In this document: piece after piece, positions 1-7,534 of the stretch
Numbering within the stretch: the stretch's first letter is position 1
Layout of the letters: each line of letters begins with the position of its first letter
DNA from: a virus
Strand: one strand, 5' to 3'
DNA length: 26,850 nucleotides
Virus record (IMG/VR): IMGVR_UViG_3300025276_000179
Coordinates: 1 to 26,850 of that record
Translations under genes and position numbers: made by a program
The notes under the pieces: generated by a model
Told to the model about the DNA's origin: nothing
What the model saw: only the letters and a program-made list of their open reading frames with translations
The model's database searches: none

Positions 1-26
1 TTTCACAATTAGTCCTCGTTTAGGAG

Positions 27-34
27 TATTTATA
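27..34 (-). promoter_or_regulatory. T4-type late promoter after gene 67 (second box)
   Basis: A second exact TATAAATA. Downstream on the same strand, a GAGGA followed by GTG at positions 6-4 could be the ribosome-binding site and start of the next gene; too little sequence remains to confirm it. Confidence 0.72.
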
Positions 35-42
35 CAAAAAAG

Positions 43-50
43 TATTTATA
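43..50 (-). promoter_or_regulatory. T4-type late promoter after gene 67 (first box)
   Basis: TATAAATA on the minus strand, 20 bases after the gp67 stop. It is paired with a second identical box 16 bases further on and would drive the next gene, which lies beyond the window (gene 68 or the prohead protease gene 21 in T4 order). Confidence 0.72.
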
Positions 51-69
51 ACAAACTTATCGTGCCAAA

Positions 70-327
70 TTAGGCTATTTCTGACGAATCCTCTTCCTCA
101 GAGACCTCAGAGCCTAGGACATCGTCTACTTCTTCGTCGGTCATTTCCATGTCGACTGGTTCTACACCATTGAAGATACTGTCTGCTACCGCGACTTTCT
201 CGGCGTCTAGGGTGTCTTGCATTTTTCCACCCAAGATACCATTAAACAGTTCTTGTGCAGAATTATAATCTCCACCTTGAAGTGCGCTTATAAAATCTAA
301 TGTTGGGGTTGTTTCTACTTCACTCAT
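70..327 (-). CDS. 67: Prohead core protein gp67
   Basis: 85 residues from the ATG at 327; an upstream GTG would overlap the portal stop and is less likely. The pattern LDFISALQGGDYNSAQELFNGILGGKMQDTLDAEKVAVADSIFNG followed by a Glu/Asp-rich tail parallels T4 gp67, which has a short helical head (LIEAIKSNDLVAARKLF...EEKIAIARN) and an acidic tail. gp67 is a scaffold-core component needed for correct head shape and is cleaved by the gp21 protease during maturation. Its position directly after gene 20 is the T4 order. It is followed by two late-promoter boxes before the next gene. Confidence 0.85.
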   Translation of the reverse strand: MSEVETTPTLDFISALQGGDYNSAQELFNGILGGKMQDTLDAEKVAVADSIFNGVEPVDMEMTDEEVDDVLGSEVSEEEDSSEIA

Positions 328-329
328 TA

Positions 330-1832
330 TCACATTTCCTCTTCTTCATCTGAACCGTTTTCGTTTTCTGCTTCAACTTGTGCTGACATCTCTTCGATGT
401 CTTCAGCATTAAACATCATTACATTTTTCATTACCCACTCACGTGAGAAATATTCTCCGACATAACTAGAGATCTGATCCATTGTCTGTAGACGTTCTCG
501 CAATAGCTCTGCGTCTTTTAATTCAGAGAAATGGTTGTCTCTAGTATAGTCTACCTGAATCTGGTTCTTCCAGTCGTTCCAATCTTGATCGGTACATATA
601 CCTTTCATGATAAGCTGCTTCTTTAGAATTCCCAAGAATAGTTGAGAAAACTTTCTGCGTAGACGATCAATAAACTTTTGGAACTTAACTTCATCACGAT
701 TGATCTCTGTGGATCTACCTAGAGAGAACTGGGTCTCTTGCTCCAAACGGTTCATAGGAACATTCAAAGAACGATACAACTTCTTTTGAAAATAAATGAT
801 ATCGTCAATCTGTCCTAGGTTTTCTCCGCCCGGCAATGTACTTATCTCTGTGCCACGACCACCTTCTCTTCGTGGCAACCAGAAGTCTTCGAGCATAGAC
901 ATGTGTTTACGACCATCTTTAACTTCACCGCTGTTAGCATCGTAAACGATTTTGTTTCGATAACGAGCCATGATGTCTTTTAGATGTTGTTCTGCTTTAC
1001 CTTTGGGCATGTTACCTACGTCAATATAGAAGATACGACGTTCAGGTGCACGTGCCATACGATAGATGACTAGTGAGTCTTCCATCATGCGTAATTGGTT
1101 TACTGGTTTCATTGCCTTCTGTAGATATGACAGTACACGTTTCTTACTATTATCTAGAAGACCAGAAGTGACATAAGAAATAGAATCCGGAGTTAGCTTG
1201 ATACCATTGTTGGCACCTGCTCTTTCCTGATAGATGTAAAAATCATTAGTCTTGTCAACGATCTTAGCACCAGTCTTGGTATCTTTTTTGTATTGAACTT
1301 CTTTCACCTTACGAACTTTAGTAGCATCGATAGGACGAACTTCTTGAATACCTGCTTTCAGGTTAGATTCGTTTACTACTAGATGATGATATAATCTTCC
1401 ATCGACGTACCATGATCGAAATATTTCGTGACCATACTCTTCGAAGTTCAACATTGAAATTACATTGTTAAATTCTTCGGTTATGGTTTTTTTAATTTTG
1501 TCTGTGGTCTCAACCTTATCTAGGTTGACCGAAACAGAAGCTTCTAGTTCAGAAGTAACTATAGACTCGTTGATGATATCTTCGATTGCAGCATCACATT
1601 CTGGATGTTCTGCCATACCGCGATATTTTATGATTAGTTCTTGATTGTCCTTTGCAGCAGTACCTTCCATATCCACGTACTGTCCGAAGTAAGAACCAGA
1701 TGCCGTGACGTATCCAGCACCATCTTCGTCCACTTTAGGGACAATGGAAGTTGCCTTGTCGTCGTCTTTGCCTGCAGCTTTAGATCTCTTTAATTCGAAT
1801 CCGAATGCTTTAAATAAGTTATTGTCTGCCAT
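330..1832 (-). CDS. 20: Portal vertex protein gp20
   Basis: 500 residues; T4 gp20 is 524. Features of T4-like portals include GYVTASGSYFGQYVDMEG, KYRGMAEHPECDAAIEDIINESIV, the SWYVDGRLYHHLVV strand, MKPVNQLRMMEDSLVIYRMARAPERRIFYIDVGNMPKGKAEQ and the long RSLNVPMNRLEQE...GRSTEINRDEVKF helical region. It forms the 12-fold ring at one capsid vertex that nucleates prohead assembly and docks gp17 and later the neck. The C-terminus is strongly acidic (SDEEEEM). The TGA stop lies 2 bases before the ATG of the gp67 gene. No strong ribosome-binding site is seen and a hairpin precedes it, both consistent with modest expression. Confidence 0.96.
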   Translation of the reverse strand: MADNNLFKAFGFELKRSKAAGKDDDKATSIVPKVDEDGAGYVTASGSYFGQYVDMEGTAAKDNQELIIKYRGMAEHPECDAAIEDIINESIVTSELEASVSVNLDKVETTDKIKKTITEEFNNVISMLNFEEYGHEIFRSWYVDGRLYHHLVVNESNLKAGIQEVRPIDATKVRKVKEVQYKKDTKTGAKIVDKTNDFYIYQERAGANNGIKLTPDSISYVTSGLLDNSKKRVLSYLQKAMKPVNQLRMMEDSLVIYRMARAPERRIFYIDVGNMPKGKAEQHLKDIMARYRNKIVYDANSGEVKDGRKHMSMLEDFWLPRREGGRGTEISTLPGGENLGQIDDIIYFQKKLYRSLNVPMNRLEQETQFSLGRSTEINRDEVKFQKFIDRLRRKFSQLFLGILKKQLIMKGICTDQDWNDWKNQIQVDYTRDNHFSELKDAELLRERLQTMDQISSYVGEYFSREWVMKNVMMFNAEDIEEMSAQVEAENENGSDEEEEM

Positions 1833-1844
1833 AAAAATCTCTTA

Positions 1845-1876
1845 ATAATAAAAGGAGGGGTGGAGAACCACCCCCC
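1845..1876 (-). terminator. Hairpin terminator between genes 19 and 20
   Basis: A 7-base perfect stem (GGGGTGG / CCACCCC on the plus strand, 1857-1863 with 1868-1874) has a 4-base loop. On the transcribed strand it is followed by TCCTTTTATTATT. It lies about 22 bases after the gene 19 stop. It probably reduces transcription from the abundant tube gene into the low-copy portal gene. Confidence 0.8.
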
Positions 1877-1897
1877 ATAGTACTACTTATACTAGAA

Positions 1898-2422
1898 TTA
1901 ACTGGTGGTATCTGACTCCCAGTACTGGACTTGGAATTCAACCGTAAACTCTTCGACAGCATCGTTAGTCTCATAACTTAGGTCAATTGCCGCAACGTTA
2001 GTTGGGAAACATCCACGGAAGTTATAAGTCTTCAATACTGAACCATCTTTATCTAACTGATCTACAATAAGATCTGCTTGATAAGCGACAGGATTAGTAA
2101 TACCAGTATTATTAGTATGTCCATTCATACCGTTCATCCACTTTTCCATGGCGTTACGTGTACTAAAGTCAGTATCGTTAATAACGGTAACTGTCCACGG
2201 TTCGAATGTACGGTCTCCAGCGATCTTCAATTGACGACCACGGAAAGGTACTTCAATAACAGCCATAATTGATGCTGGTAGTGCTGCGCCTTTACACATG
2301 AATGATGTAAGTTCTACATCTCCGCCGGCATATGCTGGGAAGTTGATGGTTGCACGAAATAAATTGGGACGTGCACCGCCACCTTTTAGTTTTGCTTTAA
2401 AATCATCGACTCTTAATGACAT
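1898..2422 (-). CDS. 19: Tail tube protein gp19
   Basis: 174 residues; T4 gp19 is 163. MSLRVDDFKAKLKGGGARPNLFRATINFP at the start, FMCKGAALPASIMAVIEVPFRGRQLKIAGDRTF in the middle and FEVQYWE-like FQVQYWESD at the end are typical of T4-like tube proteins. It forms hexameric rings that stack into the inner tail tube through which DNA passes. GGGAG lies 7 bases before the ATG, a strong ribosome-binding site suited to a high-copy protein. It is cotranscribed with gene 18 and followed by a hairpin terminator before gene 20. Confidence 0.96.
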   Translation of the reverse strand: MSLRVDDFKAKLKGGGARPNLFRATINFPAYAGGDVELTSFMCKGAALPASIMAVIEVPFRGRQLKIAGDRTFEPWTVTVINDTDFSTRNAMEKWMNGMNGHTNNTGITNPVAYQADLIVDQLDKDGSVLKTYNFRGCFPTNVAAIDLSYETNDAVEEFTVEFQVQYWESDTTS

Positions 2423-2424
2423 GA

Positions 2425-3942
2425 TTATACTCCCTTGCCAACGACTTCTTCAAAATCAACACCAGTTCTTACTGCTACGAAATTTAACGTTACGTAGTTG
2501 ATTGAACGTGCTGGTTTGATGAAGCATGATGCTATAAATTCGTTGCGGTCAATAACTGCAGCCGTGTTGTTGGTTTCGTCACAAACAAGACGGAAGTCAG
2601 TGATACCACGACGACCCTGTATTTCACGTAGAAATGGTTCTACGATATTAACGAATTCTGCACGAGTAAACTCATCGTTGAATTCGAACATCACGTTCTC
2701 GCCTGCTTTGCTGATCGCTCTTTCGATGGTCAAGAATAGACGACGAACGTTGATGCGGTCAAATGCAGATGGACGCGATTGCTTAGTTTTGTCACCAAAC
2801 AACATGATACCTTGACCAGGCAGACTTACTATAGGGTTAATCCCTGCCTTGTACAGTTGGTCTCTGGAAGTTTTGCTTGGGTTATGTAGTAACTCAGTTA
2901 CACCTAGGTATTGTCCACGACGTGAACCAGCTGGTGAGAACCATGGCGCAGAGACTTTGTCCGTTGCTGCCATAACGCCTGCTGTAGAAGATGCTGCTGG
3001 AATGAATACATACTTATCGTTATACTTATCGTAAACTCTTATCCAGTTACTATCTAGTACTAAGTAAGAAGAATCAATATCAACGGTAGCAATATATGTT
3101 GACGCCGTGCCAGCAAAGGCAGAGTTATAATCTATAGATGCTACAGCAACACAATCTTTGCGCTGTTCTGCTATCGCTGTTATTGCAGTATGGATTTGTG
3201 CTATGGCTTGTCCTTGTGAGGCCGAAGCAATCAAAAAGTCGATCTGGATAGCATCTTTGTTTGCGTATTGATCAAACGCAGTTACGTGTTGTCCTACTGT
3301 AGGGGAAACGTCAGTACCACCAGTAAGGACGAAATCTTCTTCTGCCGGTACAGCAGTAAGTGATACCCAAGAAGAGCGAGCAGCAATAACATCAACGACA
3401 TAGTTGTTAGTACCGTTTGAGGTCTGTGTACCGGAAACAGTTGAAACGTATTCATAAGTTTCGGTAACAGCACCGTCTACTATTACAACAACGTGAACTT
3501 CGTCACCTGTGGGTGCTGAAGCAAATGCAGATTCGTATGCCCATGAATCAAATTCGTTAGTATCTGCATCAACATCAGCTGCATCTACAGGGCCACAAAC
3601 CGAAACTTCGATTGAGTTACCTAGAGAGCCGGGATGTTTTGCAGAGACAACACCATTTGACGCGGTAGCGCCAGTAGATGCTCTAACAACATACAAACTT
3701 GAAGAATATTTTAGGAAGTATGCGGCAGAAAGAAAATCTTCCACGCCAGCATTTCCTGCGTTAGGGTTTCCAAAAACAGCAGCCAGTTCAGTTTCGTTAC
3801 CGATTAGAATTGGAGTGCCGACTGGGCCCCAGTTGAAGTCACCTACTAAAGCACCAGTCGTAGAAGTGACAGCAGGAACGGATCCTGTTAAGTCAATTTC
3901 TTTGATCTGTACTGCTGGTGACTCAGAAAATTTTAGAGTCAT
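2425..3942 (-). CDS. 18: Tail sheath protein gp18
   Basis: 505 residues, shorter than T4 gp18 (659), as in many marine T4-like phages; one of the outer domains is presumably reduced. N-terminal SPAVQIKEIDLTGSVPAVTSTTGALVGDFNWGP is the sheath signature. The C-terminal portion contains NVRRLFLTIERAIS, the FEFNDEFTRAEFVNIVEPFLREIQGRRGI segment and INYVTLNFVAVRTGVDFEEVVG, which form the conserved core that interlocks sheath subunits. The protein polymerises around the tube and contracts on infection. AAGGA lies 7 bases upstream of the ATG, a good ribosome-binding site, and the gene has its own late promoter. Gene 19 follows after 2 bases. Confidence 0.96.
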   Translation of the reverse strand: MTLKFSESPAVQIKEIDLTGSVPAVTSTTGALVGDFNWGPVGTPILIGNETELAAVFGNPNAGNAGVEDFLSAAYFLKYSSSLYVVRASTGATASNGVVSAKHPGSLGNSIEVSVCGPVDAADVDADTNEFDSWAYESAFASAPTGDEVHVVVIVDGAVTETYEYVSTVSGTQTSNGTNNYVVDVIAARSSWVSLTAVPAEEDFVLTGGTDVSPTVGQHVTAFDQYANKDAIQIDFLIASASQGQAIAQIHTAITAIAEQRKDCVAVASIDYNSAFAGTASTYIATVDIDSSYLVLDSNWIRVYDKYNDKYVFIPAASSTAGVMAATDKVSAPWFSPAGSRRGQYLGVTELLHNPSKTSRDQLYKAGINPIVSLPGQGIMLFGDKTKQSRPSAFDRINVRRLFLTIERAISKAGENVMFEFNDEFTRAEFVNIVEPFLREIQGRRGITDFRLVCDETNNTAAVIDRNEFIASCFIKPARSINYVTLNFVAVRTGVDFEEVVGKGV

Positions 3943-4010
3943 GATCGTGTCCTTTTTTAGTTAAGGTATAATAAGTTAAACATAATACGGAGTATTTCTT
4001 TCAATGTATC

Positions 4011-4018
4011 TATTTATA
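4011..4018 (-). promoter_or_regulatory. T4-type late promoter for the tail sheath and tube genes
   Basis: An exact TATAAATA on the minus strand lies 13 bases after the gene 17 stop and about 70 bases before the gene 18 ATG. The placement allows much stronger expression of sheath and tube proteins than of the terminase upstream. Confidence 0.82.
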
Positions 4019-4030
4019 CTTATTACAAGT

Positions 4031-5638
4031 TTACCAAGCTTCGGGGTCATATGTCGCCCAATCCATGCTATATGGATCATCATTCACAGGCACGGGAATA
4101 TTCTCTAATCCGTTGTCGTAAATCCCAAATGGCAATACATCGTCATCAATCTCTTTCATACGTTGATCGAATAACATTTGCTTTATGTTCACATCGGTCA
4201 TATCACCGAAAGACTGTGTGCTAACAAAATAACCGAACATCACCAGATTCATCATTAAGTCATCGTGGTTGCCAGTCGAAGCTTCGAAAGATGTTCCTTT
4301 AGATATGAAAGTCGACACCTCCATAATAGTATTCTCATCAACGAGATCTAGTTTATGGTTTTCTATGATATCCTTAATTGACGAACACCCGATTCGTTTA
4401 ACCTTTCTGTCCATACGAATACCAATGGAGTCTGCCTTGATTGCCGACTCTAAGTGGATGTTCTCATATTCTAAATCTTGATACAACCCGACACATACTA
4501 CCATTCCCTGATCGTTGTTTTCAATAACAGCATATGCTTCATTATATGCAGTGGCGTATTTGTAAATGATATTAGGATATAGTATCGGGGATATTCTATT
4601 GTTGCGATAAACGCAGACTTGTTTAAATGGCTGTACCGAAACATCGAAGATATTAAATGTAGAATAATCCTGGCCACGCCCTTGACAAACATCTACGGTC
4701 ATGATATACTGGTGATCTTCGATTGTGTCTTCATAGACTAATAAGTCACCGCCTTCTAATCTTCTAATAGGTTCTTTAGCACGTAAGTCAAGAAGTACTT
4801 GACCCTCAATAAGGGTGTTACCAGTACCAAAGAATGTATTACCAAACTCTTGGTCAAACTGTAACTGCGAAGTGTTTGCAATAGTTTGTGCTTTCCACTT
4901 CTCATCTCTGCCAGGCACATCCCACCAATCCACACGGAATGGTTTATATTCATTAACCTTCTGTACTGCACCTTCCCATATCTTCTGGTAAGTGTTACCG
5001 ATACCGTTTGCGGTACTTGTTATGATAACCTTTGTGTCCACACCAGATGAAATTACTGGGTATGTTGAAGTGTAGAACTCGGCCGCATTCTCTACGAATG
5101 CAAACTCGTCTAGGAACAATAGGTTAACCGACATACCACGAATAGAAGACCCAGACGTTGCTGCAGCAATGATTCGTGAGTTGTTAGAGAATTCTATAGA
5201 ACCTTTGTTGAGTGCCTTACATCCCGGCTGGAGGAAGAATGGGAGATTCTCTAACATCAATGTCACACGGGATAGCATCTCACGTGCAGTCGCACCTTTG
5301 TTAGCAAGTATGGCAATAGTCTTCTCTGGGTGAAATAGAGAGTACCATAGGATATAACCTACAGACGATATAGATTTACCGGACTGTCGACAAGCAAGAA
5401 CGATGGAGAATCGATTATCATTGAAGTGGTTAAACATCTCCTCTTGATAATCATATAACTTAAAAGGTACCAGACCTCTATCTAGGTGCACGACCTTAAC
5501 ATACTTTTTACAAAAGTAAGCAGGGTTATTCATACACTTGCGATATTCGCGCAGTTGCTTTTTATCCCACTCCTCAGACACACCGTCGCGTTTGACCTGT
5601 GGGTTTCCGAGATAAGAATTTTTAGTAAAAGATGCCAT
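4031..5638 (-). CDS. 17: Terminase large subunit gp17 (packaging ATPase-nuclease)
   Basis: 535 residues; T4 gp17 is 610. The N-terminal ATPase shows a Q-motif region (LYDYQEEM, about 61-68), Walker A CRQSGKS (83-89), Walker B LLFLDE (173-178) with the catalytic Glu, and coupling motif TSTANG (207-212). The C-terminal RNase H-like nuclease has the acidic residues expected for two-metal cleavage: TVDV with D316, GQD with D324, an IENN motif near 372-375, and NHDD with D459/D460. The enzyme pumps concatemeric DNA into the prohead through the portal and cuts it at headful. No intron or frameshift interrupts it. Only a weak ribosome-binding sequence precedes it, so translation may depend on reading through the small upstream gene. 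Confidence 0.97.
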   Translation of the reverse strand: MASFTKNSYLGNPQVKRDGVSEEWDKKQLREYRKCMNNPAYFCKKYVKVVHLDRGLVPFKLYDYQEEMFNHFNDNRFSIVLACRQSGKSISSVGYILWYSLFHPEKTIAILANKGATAREMLSRVTLMLENLPFFLQPGCKALNKGSIEFSNNSRIIAAATSGSSIRGMSVNLLFLDEFAFVENAAEFYTSTYPVISSGVDTKVIITSTANGIGNTYQKIWEGAVQKVNEYKPFRVDWWDVPGRDEKWKAQTIANTSQLQFDQEFGNTFFGTGNTLIEGQVLLDLRAKEPIRRLEGGDLLVYEDTIEDHQYIMTVDVCQGRGQDYSTFNIFDVSVQPFKQVCVYRNNRISPILYPNIIYKYATAYNEAYAVIENNDQGMVVCVGLYQDLEYENIHLESAIKADSIGIRMDRKVKRIGCSSIKDIIENHKLDLVDENTIMEVSTFISKGTSFEASTGNHDDLMMNLVMFGYFVSTQSFGDMTDVNIKQMLFDQRMKEIDDDVLPFGIYDNGLENIPVPVNDDPYSMDWATYDPEAW

Positions 5639-5655
5639 AATATAAGTGTATCGTC

Positions 5656-5829
5656 TTATTCGACAATATCACATTCCTTTTTACCTTCCCTTCTAAATCG
5701 CTTGTTGTATCCTTTCTTGATATTAGCAGAAACTCCTGCCTTTGTCAAGTAACAATACCATTGCTTTGCATTAGTTAAAACATCAAACTCTGCGCCACTA
5801 TTCATTTTAATCTTCGGATTCTTCTTCAT
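5656..5829 (-). CDS. Small basic protein, 57 residues, unknown function
   Basis: The ATG at 5829 overlaps the TGA of the oxygenase gene (ATGA) and the frame ends with TAA at 5656, 17 bases before the gene 17 start. The protein is strongly basic: KKNPKIKMNSG at the N-terminus, then FDVLTNAKQWYCYLTKAG, and NIKKGYNKRFRREGKK near the end. The aromatic YCYL segment and a lysine/arginine cluster suggest RNA, DNA or acidic-protein binding, but no family is recognised. The tight coupling on both sides and the gap-filling length support a real gene. It could be a cofactor of the oxygenase or of the packaging motor; this is inference. Confidence 0.75.
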   Translation of the reverse strand: MKKNPKIKMNSGAEFDVLTNAKQWYCYLTKAGVSANIKKGYNKRFRREGKKECDIVE

Positions 5830-6374
5830 CGTATAAAGACCTGTATAGATTTTCTTATGGGAGCATCATGTCTTGTCGCTGTTACACCATGCAGTATCTT
5901 ACCTCTCTGGAATACTGACATTCCTAGATCGGGTTTGATTGCAGTGGTTAATGTTGCACCGTCCATCCTACATACAAAGTAACCACCATAGTCGTCCTGC
6001 CAATCATCATTTAGGTATATAGACGCTGATGAACTATGACCACTATCTTTGTGCCAGTTGAGACCGAACTTACTTTCTCCTTCATAGTACATTATACTAT
6101 AATCAGAAGGATTTTTACTAGTACCAAATAATTCTACACATTTATTTATTATAGGGTTGACAATCTCCCCATCGCATAGTACAATGAGCCTTGTGTAACC
6201 CTCTACATCCTTTATAAGATCTTCTGGCCAATCATCATTAACTACTCTTGGGAGGTTTTCTGAAGCTTCTTTTACATAATCAAGTATCTTTTCATACACT
6301 TCTGTAGTAAATGTATTATCAGTTATTAGTAGTTCTTGATCTGCTCCTTTTCTATGTGCTACTATCTTCGTCAT
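5826..6374 (-). CDS. 2OG-Fe(II) oxygenase (prolyl-4-hydroxylase-like) between genes 16 and 17
   Basis: 182 residues from the ATG at 6374; a TTG two codons upstream is less likely. GAGGA lies about 11 bases ahead. The fold signature is complete: H108-K-D110 (NWHKDSG) and H162 (KILHGVT) as iron ligands, and R174-x-S176 (IRKSIQVF) for 2-oxoglutarate. A GGYFVCR strand lies between them, as in prolyl-4-hydroxylase and AlkB-like enzymes. It should couple 2-oxoglutarate decarboxylation to hydroxylation or demethylation of an unknown protein or nucleic acid. The gene start lies inside gene 16, and its TGA overlaps the ATG of the next small gene (ATGA). It is therefore embedded in the packaging operon and expressed late with the motor. 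Such oxygenases are frequent in marine T4-like phages, but their substrates are not established. Confidence 0.85.
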   Translation of the reverse strand: MTKIVAHRKGADQELLITDNTFTTEVYEKILDYVKEASENLPRVVNDDWPEDLIKDVEGYTRLIVLCDGEIVNPIINKCVELFGTSKNPSDYSIMYYEGESKFGLNWHKDSGHSSSASIYLNDDWQDDYGGYFVCRMDGATLTTAIKPDLGMSVFQRGKILHGVTATRHDAPIRKSIQVFIR

Positions 6375-6753
6375 ATTCAATTATGTCCTCATCAGCCGCG
6401 CCCAATAGCATACGCTGGAGATCTGTCGTAGACCCCACAAATAGATTATTGTTTGTAGTACCCCCACTAGACGATTCGCTAGGAGCATCTTCTTTGGTAA
6501 TTTCTTTCTGCTTTTTATTCAGATCCATTAACTTATCGTTAACGTCAGAGATACCTTTGATCATACCAGAAAGAACTTCGAACGCACGAGGGTGTTCTGA
6601 CTCTCGCGCAACTTCAATCATCAACTCTAAAGACTCCCGACCCTTTTCGATTAGGTCGTAGTAAGTCTCTCTTGAATATTCATAATCTGTAGTTATATTC
6701 TTAGCCTGCACATCATCGACCACGGCAGGGACATTGCTTGAATCACTCATCAT
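6352..6753 (-). CDS. 16: Terminase small subunit gp16
   Basis: 133 residues from the first of two tandem ATGs; T4 gp16 is 164. The motif DYEYSRETYYDLIEKGRESLELMIEVARESEHPRAFEVLSGMIK is conserved in T4-like small terminases and forms the central helical oligomerisation region. It is followed by DKLMDLNKKQKEI and an acidic, Ser/Gly-rich tail ending in DEDIIEYDED. gp16 binds DNA as a ring and regulates the gp17 motor. Gene 16 starts 7 bases after the gene 15 stop. Its 3' end overlaps the oxygenase gene by 23 bases, whereas in T4 it runs directly into gene 17. Confidence 0.9.
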   Translation of the reverse strand: MMSDSSNVPAVVDDVQAKNITTDYEYSRETYYDLIEKGRESLELMIEVARESEHPRAFEVLSGMIKGISDVNDKLMDLNKKQKEITKEDAPSESSSGGTTNNNLFVGSTTDLQRMLLGAADEDIIEYDEDSST

Positions 6754-6760
6754 GTATTAC

Positions 6761-7534
6761 CTAATTATTTGGCAAGATTATATCAGTATTAAATCCATAG
6801 TCACCGTCTGGACTCACGTCTATAGGTGTTGGTGTAGTATTTATAGTTTCCAGAAGAGTGTCGCCTTCCGGAGTTGTGAGATTCAAATTGGTGTTTACTT
6901 CACGAATAATCGGAGAAGTGAGTTCAGGGCCATAGAAGTTAACTTTCATTTCAAAGTTCATAGTGTATATAATAGTACGTCTCTGCTCTACAGGGCCTTC
7001 AAAATCATCTTGAAAGTCTAACCCACTTAATACTATTGGAACGTCTTCTTTGATATCTGGTTGATCAGCAAAAGGTTTTACTGTGAGAGTATATTGTGGT
7101 GCGAAATATGGAATTATTTGTTCAACAACCTGTAACGCGTCGTCTTGGGACTTAGCATATATGGAAAGAGAAAACGAAATATTATATGGAACGCCAACAT
7201 ACATCTTACGTTGTGAGGCATTATCCGAAGATACTATACCACCGAAACCATTTACTTTAGGTAACTGGCGTACTGCATCATATGCAATAGAAGTAATTTC
7301 AAAAGACATACGTGGAAGTTTTATAGCAACTCTACGTTCTGCTTCCTCTCCATTGCTCATCTCTTCTAGACGTTCTATAAACGATCTCTTTGGAGCATAT
7401 GATAAAGGAACCTTGACTTGAGACAATACCTTTCCTGCTGAGTCTGTTCTCAAAACGTGTAGATCATTAAATAGTGAACCGAATACGGCAACACAAGTAC
7501 GGACACGTTTGTGGTAGAAGTGACCTCCCATCAT
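6761..7534 (-). CDS. 15: Tail completion / sheath stabiliser protein gp15
   Basis: 257 residues, close to T4 gp15 (about 272). The N-terminus GGHFYHKRVRTCVAVFGSLFNDLHVLR and the following KVPLSYAPKRSFIERL are typical of gp15 in T4-like phages, as is YGVP/VGVPYNISFSLSIYAKSQDDALQVVEQIIPYF. It caps the tail tube and sheath as a terminator ring so that the tail can join the head. Two Met codons lie in tandem at the start; the first overlaps the gene 14 stop and either could serve. A late-promoter box lies inside the 3' end of this gene (6838-6845) and could give gene 16 its own transcript. Confidence 0.92.
   Translation of the reverse strand: MMGGHFYHKRVRTCVAVFGSLFNDLHVLRTDSAGKVLSQVKVPLSYAPKRSFIERLEEMSNGEEAERRVAIKLPRMSFEITSIAYDAVRQLPKVNGFGGIVSSDNASQRKMYVGVPYNISFSLSIYAKSQDDALQVVEQIIPYFAPQYTLTVKPFADQPDIKEDVPIVLSGLDFQDDFEGPVEQRRTIIYTMNFEMKVNFYGPELTSPIIREVNTNLNLTTPEGDTLLETINTTPTPIDVSPDGDYGFNTDIILPNN
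6838..6845 (-). promoter_or_regulatory. Late-promoter box inside the 3' end of gene 15
   Basis: An exact TATAAATA reads on the minus strand within the gp15 coding region, about 85 bases upstream of the gene 16 start. It would allow separate late expression of the packaging genes 16 and 17. Because it is inside coding sequence, chance occurrence is more likely than for the intergenic boxes. Confidence 0.5.

Noticed and set aside
1-6. Possible GTG start of the next gene after GAGGA
   Set aside because: Only two codons are visible, so it cannot be supported as a gene.
1884-1891. TATAAGTA box before gene 20
   Set aside because: One mismatch to the late-promoter box, and a transcript from it would begin within the terminator hairpin. 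Not counted as a promoter.
3509-3964. Plus-strand ORF of 151 codons
   Set aside because: It lies wholly antisense to the confidently identified tail sheath gene and its upstream leader, and has no recognisable motif or promoter.
4031-5638. Intron, intein or split gene in terminase
   Set aside because: The frame is continuous and all ATPase and nuclease motifs occur in order with normal spacing.
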